Positions 23,639 through 34,149 of a stretch of 64,000 nt of DNA are shown piece by piece. The notes beneath the pieces are model-generated. The model was not told where the DNA came from, searched no databases, and saw only the letters and a list, made by a program, of their open reading frames with translations. The DNA lies in the NCBI GenBank assembly GCA_021234155.1, contig JAJEKV010000027.1:2725167-2789166 (forward strand). The letters run 5' to 3'. The number at the start of each line of letters is the position of its first letter. Position 1 is the first letter of the stretch. The position numbers and the translations under genes are program-made. Source of the stretch: Isoetes taiwanensis. Lineage: Eukaryota; Streptophyta; Lycopodiopsida; Isoetales; Isoetaceae.

Positions 23639-25200
23639 TGTGACGTTCCAATATAATATATGCCCCAAATACGTATATTATACTGCCACGTCACACGTAC
23701 TTGTCATCATTACAAGTATTAGCGAGACGTGAAGGGTTACACCTAGGGGGCAAGGGTTGCACCTAGGGGGCAACCTCGTAAGTTGTGCATGTTTAATAAG
23801 CATATGCAACTATAAACCCCATGCCAAATGGCAAAACCCCATTTGGCCAATGTTAACCTAACCCTATGGGTTTCTATATAAGGGCTTTCCCCTTAAATCC
23901 TAAACCCTTCTTCCTTTTCACAATTAGGGTTTTCAAGAGCCATTCCGGCCAAGCCAAGACCCTAGTTCGCATTGCCAGGCTCTGGAAAAGCCAGCCTTTG
24001 CAATAACAGTTCTCCCAAAGAGCAGTAGCATCGCCAGGATTAGAGGCATGGACGATTCCAAGGATCCGGAGCAAGTCAGCGCCAAAAATCATTCATTCTC
24101 AGCAAAGCCACTTTTTGGTTTGGCAATGAGCTGGTTTAGCATGTTAGTTCAGCCTTAGAGACCTTATAAATCCGAGATCATAAGCTCTAACAAAAAGAAC
24201 CTAACTTTGGATGTTTAGATAGATAGATTAGATGTTATTCTACAATTCAGTTATTTGATGATGATGGTGTTCATTCTATGCTCTCCCGTGTATTGGGAAG
24301 GGGGGTAGGACCCTAAAAGCCTTTGTAGCAGATGTTCCTAGATAGCCTCATTAATACCCAATTAATGCGGCCCGTGCACAAGAGCCCGCCTGGTTGTGAG
24401 TGGAGGGGCTAGGCCAATGAAAAAAGGGGGATTTGTCCCATCACTGATTGATCCCTCTGGTGTGTAAAGCCTACCAGGGATCTTAGTGGGCTAGGCTTAA
24501 TGGTTTGCCACTGAGTGTGGGCAAGGCATGAGCTCGACACCTCTGGGGTGATGCGTCGCCTTCCATGGGGTTCAAGTCGAATAAGGGGCAGTGGCCCTCT
24601 AGCCACCTGTGATGGGCATGCATGCCTCCTCGGGGGAGGTGACTCTCCTCCCCGCCTCATCGGGACCGGGAGATGCAACCCCGCCAGTAGCCCTCTTGGC
24701 TATGTACTCGGCAGGCTACGGTCCGGTCCTAATACTTTTCAACCTACTCTGCAAAGTGTGCATGGGAGGGGCGGATGGAGTGGACTACTCAACAGCCATG
24801 TTCTTATGCCAGCCCCATTCATTGCCATGACTCGGTCTGCATTGACTTCTGGAGACCCAAGCCGTCAGTCAACCCCCTATGAGTCTGAGCCCGGAGTAGG
24901 ATCTCCCCATGTTGATGCTATTGATGTTGTTGAACATGTGATGTTATAATGTGTTCACCCTTCGAGGTGAGCTTATTGATGTATTGATGTTATGTGCTCA
25001 TGTTTATTCACACTTCAAGCGTTTAGGGCGGTCCCGGGCGAAGACGGGCAAATGACCCATCCACTCTTCCCTCACCGCCCGGTTCATGGGATTGGTGTCG
25101 TGGATGGCCCCTGCTAGTTTGGCTACGGGGATGAACTCGCCGGATACGATGGGGAGCATCGTAGACCGGAGTAGGGACGCCACATCGCATGATTACATTG
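23639..25200 (+). mobile_element. 3' LTR of the Ty3-gypsy element (right boundary uncertain)
   Basis: Begins 'tgtgacgttccaatataata' immediately after the polypurine tract. It contains a core promoter ('tttctatataaggg', 23871-23884) and an R/U5-like region, and it shares blocks with the solo LTR at 45472-47026 read on its minus strand: the TGTGACGTTCC start, the 'atgcggccNgtgca' block, 'agtgggctaggctta' and 'gagatgcaacccc'. I could not find a clean CA end or a target duplication. The extent to about 25.2 kb is judged from the expected LTR length of about 1.5 kb. The 144-codon ORF at 24515-24949 lies inside and is not a gene. Confidence 0.65.
23871..23884 (+). promoter_or_regulatory. LTR TATA box
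   Basis: 'tttctatataaggg' sits about 235 bp into the LTR, upstream of a pyrimidine-rich stretch, as expected for the U3/R boundary of a plant gypsy LTR. Confidence 0.6.
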
Positions 25201-27480
25201 AAGTATACCGGTTAACGCCGGGTCCACAGGGTTATGGATCTCTCATGCTTTTTATGGCAGCAAAATTACACTAAAGGCGTGGGACGCATTTGACTGCTTA
25301 TAAGTCTACCCCCGGAGATCTGCCAGGCCTTTTCAACAGGGATTAAGGAAAGGAATTAGGATATTGTATCAGCCCAATCAAGCCTGGATAACTCTTCGTA
25401 AATATCAATACTTCATGTGCTTCTCCCACTCAAAGGGAGTCGGAACTACTAGTCGATTCTCAAGCAAATACGTATTGGTATGCTTTGTGCCGGATGGCTA
25501 CCGCCGTAAAGAAGACTTCGGCCAGCTTGTTTGATAATCGGGAGATGGTCAAGGCCGCTCGCATTGATCGATGTCGCGGCCGCCAGAATCATGGACGCCC
25601 TGTAACTCGCGGATGTGCACCCCCCTCTTATCGTTTCCTTAATATAACAGTCGATGTCTTCGCTATATATAGTGCTAACGTCCCTTTTTTTCAAATAAAG
25701 GCCCATTGTCATTATAAATAGAACCTTGGCCTTTTTCCCATAATAATCGATGCCCCCTTCTTTTTTATCTCCACGTATTGCAACCACCCTTTGGTATCTC
25801 GATGCACTCCTTTACCTTTTCTTGCCTTTTCAAATATAAGAGTAAAGGTTCCTATATATCTCCCTTTTTCAATGGTTATCTCTTGCCTTTGATATGTTAC
25901 TTGACAAACTTGGGACTAACACATTAACATATAATGTTTGCCATATCTTTGCCATGCCCCATAACCCCGCCACGGCCTGACCGCCCCGTTGCTATACTCA
26001 GATCAATCAATCCCTTCTCAAAAAGAGATTGTCTGCGATCGTCCGAGTACATTCCAATTTGGTCCATCCCTTCTCAAGGTAGTTGTTCCACAATCAACAT
26101 GCACCTGGGAGTTCTTAGACCCTGCGAACTCAGGAAACATTTATATATGTTATTGTACTTCCACAGTACCTTATATCTTGGAACCTCCACGTCCCTATTC
26201 TTTTAATCCCTGCAAAAACAATTGTATCTCCGCGATACATTATTATCTTTCGTACCTCCGCGGTATTACTTGATTGTATCTCCGCGATACAGATGCAATT
26301 TTTGTCAGGCGTATTGTGTTGCAACCACAATTACCACCACAGGCAATCGGCCTCTCAGATCACCACGATCTGACTCCGAATCGCAGGCAAGATGCTTTTG
26401 CGGTTCTCCATACTCAGGCTTAAAGGTTGGAATTTATACAGGCTCAGATCACCAAGATGAACCTCTAGAGATGGCAAGAGGTTATGACGGGTAGTTTGGC
26501 TATTATGACAAAGGCAAAGCTCAATATTATACAACAGTAGTTTACTTGTCTCCAAGACAAGCTCTTTCACGACAACCCAACATTCGCCTTTAATTATTCC
26601 ATAATCCCCAAAGGACCATAGGAATTTCCCCAATCATCCGAACTGTTCTCAACAAGTCGGTCCCATATGCTTCGAGCATTCTCCATGAAAGCGCCGAGTT
26701 TTTCCATTGATATATCTTTATATTTGTTTTAATAGGTATGTGTTGCAATTTATCTCGCTTTCATAAGCCTATCCGGGATCGCAGGTCACCATGACTAGAA
26801 ACACGTGGATGCTATTTTTTAAGATAGAATTAGAAGAATAGTTCCAAAGGCAGAACAACAATCTCCAAAACCATGGGTTAAGGGTTGGAATCCCTCCTCC
26901 CTTGTCGAAGCTGACACTTGTCCTTCTTCTCATTCACCTTCTATGTTATGACGAAGTATGTGTGCATGCATGTCTCGTAGTCTTTGGTATTTGTTTTCGT
27001 ATATGCACATTCAAGCATTTTATGCACGCACAACATGGACGATGTTTGCAATAATAGTGGTCCCTATAGATTCATGTTTAGTTTGATGGTTCATGTTTTT
27101 CTTGCACCTGAGGCCTAAGGGTTGGGGTTGCCGCATTGCACGCCATATTTTGGATTTTGGTTCTCGAATGAAAATTGCCGAGAAAACCGAAATAGTACAT
27201 GCGCATGCAAACAAATCTTGATTCGTGACTTAAAGGAGCGTGCATACTTGGTCTACAATTATCTCGCCACAAAGACAAGTCTTTAAAAAATTACACCACA
27301 AGCAAAACTTCGCTTCTCGAGCAATACATCTTGTATTTTGATCTCAATATACCTTTTTGTATTGTAACGTTGTTAAAATTTACAAACTTTAAATAAAATG
27401 AAGTTTAGTAAGAGAGAACCCTAAGCGCTTTGGGATGAATCGGAGGATCCTCGGTAAGCCAAATAAATCGAAGATGAGTT
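25201..27480. other. No recognised gene; small hairpin repeats
   Basis: Plus-strand ORFs at 25934-26206, 25989-26273 and 26222-26494 overlap in different frames and show no known domain. At about 26220-26292 the motif 'gtatctccgcgatac' (GTATC/GATAC arms around TCCGC) occurs twice with a related 'gtacctccgcggtat' between them. Minus 25787-25449 (112 codons) is unassigned. Confidence 0.35.
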
Positions 27481-27496
27481 TCATCGTGCATTGCAA

Positions 27497-27590
27497 TGAA
27501 ATTTTTGTTCGATCGTCAGATATCCGAGGAGAATCCAAAGATTGTAATGAATATTTTTGTTAGATCGCTCTTATCCGAAGAGAATCCAGT
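27497..27590 (+). repeat. ~50-bp imperfect tandem duplication upstream of U2
   Basis: 'atttttgttNgatcg' and 'atccgaNgagaatccaN' recur once in the same order, about 50 bp apart. This lies just upstream of the U2 promoter. Confidence 0.7.
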
Positions 27591-27605
27591 TTTTGCAAGT
27601 GAAAT

Positions 27606-27655
27606 ATCCCACGTGGCATTGCCGAAAGTAGGATGTTGTTTGGCGATATATAAAG
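27606..27655 (+). promoter_or_regulatory. Plant snRNA promoter: USE plus TATA
   Basis: An upstream sequence element, 'atcccacgtgg' at 27606-27616 (plant consensus RTCCCACATCG), is followed after about 30 bp by a TATA box 'atatataaag' at 27646-27655, which lies about 22-31 bp before the RNA start. In plants the longer USE-TATA spacing (about 33 bp, against about 24 bp) goes with RNA polymerase II snRNA genes such as U2; about 30 bp fits better with Pol II. The USE differs from the consensus in its 3' half. Confidence 0.7.
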
Positions 27656-27676
27656 AGCAAAGATTCGGGAGAACTC

Positions 27677-27872
27677 ATACCTTTCTCATTGCCTTTTGGC
27701 TAAGATCAAGTGTAGTATCTGTTCTTTACGGTTTAATAGGATACGGGTCCATAGGGCCCCAATGCTATTAATCTAATTTGTTGTGGGTTGTGGCCTGTTG
27801 TGCGGCTCGCCAAGGCCCATGTATGTCGCCGCCTACACCTTTACACTTTGTAGAGGCCCGGCATAGCCCTAA
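27677..27872 (+). ncRNA. U2 spliceosomal snRNA (possibly a diverged copy)
   Basis: The RNA start 'atacctttctc' leads into 'gccttttggctaagatcaag' and 'tgtagtatctgttctt', the nearly invariant 5' third of U2. It contains the branch-point recognition sequence GTAGTA, which pairs with intron branch sites. The following stem IIa/IIb region is recognisable ('ggtttaat', 'ccatagggcccc') but altered, and the Sm-binding site is weak ('aatttgttgtgg' instead of a T-run). The 3' half has diverged further; the end is set from the usual plant length of about 196 nt. The intact promoter argues for a real locus. The altered stem IIa and Sm site argue for a pseudogene or for sequence errors, since the changes fall at CAG/CTG positions. 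Confidence 0.8.
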
Positions 27873-27899
27873 ACTTTCTCCGCAAGGAGAGGGTTCCAA

Positions 27900-30870
27900 A
27901 TAATTATAAAGAGTAGACTACCAAAATAATAGCTATTTATTGCTTTTAAGAGGTAATGCCGATAATTGTATTTTAAAGAGCTGTGTTCTGATGAGATGTT
28001 GGAAGTGAGTACTATGTGGTTTTGGTGGTTTGAATTCAAGGTTGATTTACACTTTGTGAGGTCGATTTGAATAGACTAGCATGCCGACTAACTATTTGTA
28101 TAATAAAGATCAATATTATGCTTGTTAAAAGTGAGAAAAAAGGAGGAGATGACCACTTGGGAAGAGTAACTTTACATATATACACATTGACCCTGATTTC
28201 TTGTGGTCTGAATAAGCAAAGCAAAGGCTTCCTTGTTAAGCATTATCAATTGCATGCTATAATGTTCTAAGACAAAATTGGATTCGTGGGTGTGTGGCTA
28301 TACCATTCGGAGTCTTGGTCTATTACAGACTATTCTGGTGGCTGATCTCATCATGTGTATTTGTCAACACGTTCAAGGCACAAGCATGTCTTCATTTTCA
28401 AGTGGTTTCTTCTAAGAAGAGTATGCTCCTCCATCTTCTACTGCCAACCGAGATAAAGGCCAGGGAACCGGTCATAGTTCATAACAAAGAGTGGACTATT
28501 TGCAAATAACAAAAGTGAATTCGGCATGTGATTGAAAATGTAATTGCCTAATGCTACAATAATTGCTACAACACCGGGCGTTGCATGTGGCAATGCTAGA
28601 TATCCTATAATATGGATAGAGCAAGCAAAACTCAAATATGCTCCCCGGGTGCATGCATTACATTATTACAGCTTTACAACTTGTTTGGTATAATATAGAT
28701 TTGAAGCATAAAGCGGGAACCATATAGATTTGAAGCATATAGATTTGCAAATGAGTGGAAGTGCTTGGATGATGCAATGGAGCTACAAGGTGTGTGAAGC
28801 ATAGCCTGTGGTAAGGGTAGAGACGAGAAGTGTAGAGACCCGGATGAGATATGTTTAAATGCAAGACAGGCTGATTGTTGAATCGAATTCTACGAGGTAC
28901 ATTCTCACAAATACTTTGACATTGTTGCGCCAATGTCAACAATCACATCCCGCTTATTTGAGCCCTGCTTCAACATCTCAACCGTTACCATTGGAAATTC
29001 CAACAAATGTTGGAAAGGCGCCTCAATACCGGAGTTTCAATATTGGTCTACTGTTTCTAATCGCTTGCTCCATATAAACGAACTCTTCTTCACTTGAAGT
29101 AAAATGACCGCCCTAGTTGCCAAAAAAGCGTAATGTGGTCAGGCTGGCCATGCCTATGGTGATTAGGGTCCCGAGTGTGCCATCTCAATTACTAATTGAC
29201 ATTCCCAAAGAGCGGGTAGAAATGAGAAAGTGTTTGTGTGGCAATTGGGTTCAATAATGTAGAATGCAAGGTTTGAACTCTAAAACTCGATTTTGCTAAT
29301 GAAGATACCCAAAATAGTGCACCTGGTTATACTTTCATGGAATAGTGGGAAGATGAAGACTTGCTAATATAATTTCTGTCACAAGTATTCTCACTTCTCT
29401 ATGCTCATCCATGTACCAATAATTATTGCACTCTTGGTAACATAGTAGTTTTTGCATTGTAGAATCTGCTTGCTTTTGCAGTCAGGAACTCCTTTGCTCA
29501 TACTAAATAATTAGTGTGCTCTTGCTAAAAATCATTTTTTGTGCAGAGCGTGTCTAGAATGTATATTTCACCAACAGAAATTCAAAATCATCGTGGGGTA
29601 TCTGCCCTACCTACATGTGAAAAATACAGAAGTTCTCAATGATTCTTGACAAAAGTGTCACTATAGTGCCATAATGTCAAGCATAATCCATATTATCCGT
29701 GTTGGATGAACAGGAAGACTCATTGCGTCTGCAAAGTATTTACTTATAACGCGTTTCAAACTTGGGTGGGTTGCAACATAGCATTGTTGTTGCAAAGACC
29801 TTAGAAGCAGTTTGAACATTGTGTTAGTTTTAAGTGGTTCAAAGAAACATTTACCTAGAAAAGACTTGCTTGAAAAAATAACGAGCCAAATTGGTCCGGA
29901 TTGCTACAGGATGGACGGCATTAACTCTGTGATATTGACACCTCTTTCCCGAACTTGCCATGCCTCGCATTGTTATTGTGACAATAAAGCAAGTCTACTA
30001 ACAGTTTCGCAGAAAACGTAAGACCGCTCTAGCAAAGATCAAATGGTCGGGTTTGGATTAACATGGAATCAGATTATCTCAAAACATCACCTAATAAAAG
30101 GTCAAGTTGAGATCAATCAGTGACGCCACATGATGAACCTGGCAAGTACTTGCCAAAAATCAGCCTAACTTCTGCCACAAGTTTTGTAATGGCTGCACAA
30201 AGATGCTGCTCTGCTGTGCAATTTAGTAATTGTTAAGAGCTGCTAGCTAGGTTACACTATCCAGTTTTAAATTTCGCTCCCGTCCAATATGACACATTTG
30301 ATATTTGAGATAGCTTACATAAGAATGTTAAGAGGAAGATTTTGGGACTTGAAGTCTGCAACAAACTTGCAAACCGATTCAAGAGAACTAAGATCAAGCT
30401 CCCTACTGTTGCATCTAGTAGTTCTTCAAGAATAGAATCTCGCACTTCCTCGGCCACTTTAACATTTCTTGCACACCGTCCAATCCCGTATGTAGCCCCC
30501 AGGGATTTATTTCATATTTTACATATAAAGATCAAAGCAATACAAGCTTGCTTTTTGAGAGTAGAAGGATGTGATCCTTTTTGCGTGGAATAGATGGAAG
30601 TAGGATCAAGAATTAGGCCCATCTACATGATAAGATGATCAATGACCGAAAGGTTTTTGGGTGTTTGAACTAGCAAGTATGTATAACATGCAAAGAGGTG
30701 ACAAAATAGCTAAGCATGTACAATACCATCTAATGACATAGTTGGGCGCTTTATCAAAGAATATCATACTTACATTCTTTGTGGTTGGAAAAGCCCCAGC
30801 CATGGCATACATATATAAAAGAGAATTCTTCTCAACATGGAAAGTTCCACTTGGAGTTAGAAGGATTTAA
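27900..30870. other. No recognised gene
   Basis: Only ORFs below 95 codons on both strands, none with a recognisable motif. AT-rich intergenic DNA. No tandem repeat or element terminus was noticed. Confidence 0.35.
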
Positions 30871-30879
30871 TTGTAGCAC

Positions 30880-31702
30880 TTAGCTTCCTGTGCAACCCGA
30901 AGAGGAGGCATCTTTTGCATCTCCCTTGTCCACTTGTTTTCTTATAATCTCCAACTTCCGCTTCTTCCTGCACTTGGATCTTGCTATTCGAACTTGGATC
31001 TTGGGCATGTTGAGCACCGGATTGTGTGTTGTCTCTTTCTCGTCATGCTCTTTCTTGTACTCCTCTTCCAATTTCCTTTTGACGGATAATATCTTTTCGC
31101 CTTCTTTTATTGTAGCAACTTCTTTTTTGCAAACGCAAGTCCTCCACTTTCTCCTGCATAATCCTTCAAACCCTTGAATTGTTCTTTTTTCATTTTGCAA
31201 CTTTTGGTTTCTGCAAACCCAAATTCTCCAATTTCTTTCCATTTTGTTTTATTATTGCAACTTCTTGTTTCTGCAATCGCAAGTTCTCCACTTTGTTTGT
31301 ACAATCCTTCAAAGCCTTGAATTGTTCTTTCATTTTTGCAACTTCCGATTTCTGCAAACCCAAATTCTCCACTTTTTTTCCTTCTTCTTTCATTTTTGCA
31401 AATCCTAGTTTCTGCAAATGAAAGTTCTTCACACAATCGTTCAAACCCATGGATTGTTCGTGTTGTTGTTGCTGTTGGATTATCTCCAAATCAAGGCATG
31501 GCTCCACAGTTGTTGAAGTAGATGCTATCAATTGTGCAATCAAAGACTCTTTATTCTTTCTCAGATCTTCAATGTCTGCTAGTGCGATTACATAGTGAAG
31601 TAGAGTGCATGCATCCACTCCAGTGCTGTCCAAAAAACTCTTCCAATCTTTTAGACTACGTCCCTTTGCCATCGCCATCTCTTCTCTGTCTTTCCAATGC
31701 AA
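30880..31702 (-). pseudogene. Repeat-rich coiled-coil protein, possibly MED26/TFIIS N-domain-like; frameshifted mainly at A-runs
   Basis: The minus-strand frame opens at 31702 (or the internal ATG at 31678). An N-terminal block 'SLKDWKSFLDSTGVDAC' to 'RKNKESLIAQLI' loosely follows the spacing of the TFIIS N-terminal (LW) domain of plant MED26-like proteins. Residues from about 90 on are a repeated coiled coil: 'VENLGLQKSEVAKMKEQF', 'VENLRLQKQEVAIIK', 'LENLGLQKPKVAK' and 'VEDLRLQK', followed by 'KRKLEEEYKKEHDEKE' and a basic, nuclear-signal-like 'CRKKRKLEIIRK' near the C-terminus. The frame changes at least three times in the minus-strand reading, twice at A-runs (about 31190 and 31130) and once at a doubled G (about 31150). 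All three are single-base indels, so the gene may be intact in the plant. The MED26 link is tentative; the coiled coil is clear. Confidence 0.45.
31100..31440 (-). repeat. Internal coding repeat of the coiled-coil gene
   Basis: A DNA repeat with alternating units of roughly 60 and 84 bp, each containing 'tgcaaNcNcaaNttctcca' on the plus strand, encodes the VENLxLQKxEVAxxK peptides. Units differ at several positions, so it is not a simple microsatellite. Confidence 0.75.
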
Positions 31703-31739
31703 AATGCAACAACGCTTAGGCCTAGTAGTATTTACCTGA

Positions 31740-33050
31740 GCAAGTTCCCTGGAGATCTAACGGTAACGGTGGTGTCCTTTTAGAGATCTAACGGTAGATA
31801 TTTTTTGCACAAAAGTCAGCCTTTTGCATTTCGGACCTTTTTTGGGACCTTTTGCATTTCGGATATTTTTTTGCACAAAATCAGCCTTCTGCATTTCGGA
31901 TCAGATCCAAAGGGGTGGATAGCGGATCACATCGCAAACTAGGATTCGACCAACTCTGACCACCGGTACAATGCCAACAATCATTATCACAATCAATAGA
32001 GATATCGGCCAAACCAGATCTGGGAATTCGATGCAAACGAGATCCAAATGTTGACCTGCTCCAGTTCTTATTTCCAGCCATATTACCTCTGAGCCTCTAG
32101 CAGAATTATTGTGATATGGAATTGATTGATTTATGGAAACCTTCAATTCTTTCTGTGAATTTTCAATTGCCTGCCTCAACCAATTCTTAACCTAGTTTAT
32201 CTCTCACATTTGTGTTTTTGCTACGAGGTTCTCAGAATGGCTAAATTGGTTGTTCCCTTTAAACCCTTCTTTTCTTCCAAAAATTCAGTTTTCTGATTCT
32301 TCCCAAAAATTCAGTCTTTCTCTCTCGATTCTCTTTGCTAATGATAGCCCGGCTAACCTTGCATTGTATACCAAAGCAATATACTCCTTTCTAAGCAAGT
32401 TTTAGGAAGATTTAAACTGCCACTCTTCGAGCTCCACAAAGATGCAATGAGGAAAAATGTGCCTGTGGCTTTAACGCATCGGGTTTCAATTACATTCTCA
32501 ATCACGACTATATGAGGAGAAAAGCTTCTAAAGTGCCAAAATTTTGAGGCCTTTATCCGCAGTTGGCGGTAGAAGATGGAGGATCATAGATTCTTCTTAG
32601 AGGAAACCACGTGAAGATATCACGCCACTAGGCAGCATCCAACAAAGACATGCTTATGGTTTGAACGTGTTGACAAACTAATACGACCACATGATAATAT
32701 CAGCCACTAGAGTACTCTTGTAATAGACCAACACTGAGAATGGTATAGCTACACGGCCCCACCAATCCAACACCGTTTTAAAACATTATAGCATTCAATT
32801 AGTAGAACATGAAAACCACCGTATTGCTTTATTCGATTGAATCAATGTGTAAATGTTCCTAAAAGTTACTTTCAAAGGTGGTCATCAACAAAGAGGTCAG
32901 CAATCTCTACCAACTTTATAGTTAGTTAGTCACAGGCTTTTTATTCAAAAAAAAAAAATCGACCTAAGAAAAAAAAACAACTGATTTAACCAAATACCGC
33001 CATAATACAAAGCCAGTTTAATTAATCAAACTCAATAAATAGACTGACTG
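31740..33050. other. No recognised gene
   Basis: Upstream flank of the coiled-coil gene. Near 31790-31890 a short direct repeat ('ttttttgcacaaaa' then 'cagccttNtgcatttcgga') occurs twice. Minus 32179-31901 (92 codons) contains a hydrophobic stretch but no known motif. Confidence 0.35.
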
Positions 33051-33099
33051 TGGTCTAAACTTCATAATTATTTGGAACCCTCTCCTTGCTTGGAGATTG

Positions 33100-33420
33100 C
33101 TACGCTTGTAGTTGCAAAAGAGAGGATTATGTTCGTTGTCTCTATTGGGCAACAACATTTGTATCAAATCCAAAATGGACAATGACTGCATGAATGAACT
33201 TACCATCTCCTAAAGCTTGAGAACAGATAGACACAGACAAAATCCTAGAAAAGGTAAAGGCATCTAGCTGCATTCCCTCAAAGTTGCATCCGCTAAAAAT
33301 TTGAAGAAGGTTCTTAACCTTTCCATGTTGGTTGCATGCTCCACTTACCATATTCCAGGAGGAAGTGCTTGAATAAACAATTCTATCAAATATAGATTGT
33401 GCAAGACAACTCGTGTATTA
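33100..33420 (-). pseudogene. PLS-class PPR protein fragment
   Basis: The minus strand reads 'SSWNMVSGACNQHGKVKNLL', then 'FEGMQLDAFTFSRILSVSIC', then 'ALGDGKFIHAVIVHFGFDTN'. These follow the PLS-type order SWN-x-M-x-x-G, EGM-x-x-D-x-F-T-F, AL-x-x-GK-x-x-HA. The frame stops after about 80 codons and continues as noise. It is a two-repeat fragment with no start and no C-terminal E/DYW domain, probably a relic. Confidence 0.65.
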
Positions 33421-33567
33421 TGCTTAAATGATGCCAGTAATTAAGGATTGCCAATATACCTGAGATTAAGAAGTTGCCCCAAAGAAATGGCACATGAGCA
33501 CATGGGACACAAGATTCAACACATTGCAAATGCACAAACGATCAATCTCAACAACCGGTAGGCCAGC

Positions 33568-34122
33568 TCAGATAAAAGCATTTGAACATTCATATGCCTC
33601 ATAGAAAACACCTTCAAAAGGCAATTGAACATCCATATGATCACTTTGCACTTGCAATTCCTTAAGATATGAGCTTAATTCTTTCTTATTATTCTGCAAC
33701 ATGATATTCAATGCGGCGAGAGGTACGAAAGTGCCCATCGATGTCATATCACGCTTGATCCAATCAATCATGTAGAGGGTGCCCCAGCCATCAGATCGTA
33801 AGAACTCCAAGGAGCGTAAGAGGCATGTAGAGGCCCAAAGAAAAGTAGATGGAATACGTGCGTAGGTAAGGCTAGGAGTAGCTATGGTGGCTTCTAGTTG
33901 ATAAGTACGCAGAGGGACAGATTTGAAAAGAGGGGGGAAGTGTTGCATGTTCACGCTCATACTAATAGTAGAGTCAAAAGCAAGAGGATTAAGATGAGAA
34001 ATATTTGATAAATTGAGGAGCAGCAACGAAGAGTTCATATCATATACAGAAGAAGAGGTTGAGGCACCACCTACCACTTTGGAGGCATCCATGGTTGAAG
34101 AAAGTGTTCCAGAAGCTGGCAA
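33568..34122 (-). CDS. Hypothetical protein, 184 codons
   Basis: One of the longest uninterrupted ORFs in the window. It opens with a Ser/Thr-rich stretch ('MPASGTLSSTMDASKVVGGA'), contains 'LLLLNLSNISHLNPLAFDS', and has a mixed charged C-terminal half ('LQNNKKELSSYLKELQ'). I recognise no family, no signal peptide and no membrane helix. An antisense frame is not open over the whole span, which mildly favours coding. The left neighbour is a PPR relic on the same strand but the two do not join in frame. It could be a single exon of an unknown gene or a chance ORF. Confidence 0.3.
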   Translation of the reverse strand: MPASGTLSSTMDASKVVGGASTSSSVYDMNSSLLLLNLSNISHLNPLAFDSTISMSVNMQHFPPLFKSVPLRTYQLEATIATPSLTYARIPSTFLWASTCLLRSLEFLRSDGWGTLYMIDWIKRDMTSMGTFVPLAALNIMLQNNKKELSSYLKELQVQSDHMDVQLPFEGVFYEAYECSNAFI

Positions 34123-34149
34123 CTAAGGTTTGCCATGGTGGCCGAAATC

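Noticed and set aside
24515-24949. 144-codon plus-strand ORF
   Set aside because: Lies wholly inside the gypsy LTR and has no motif.
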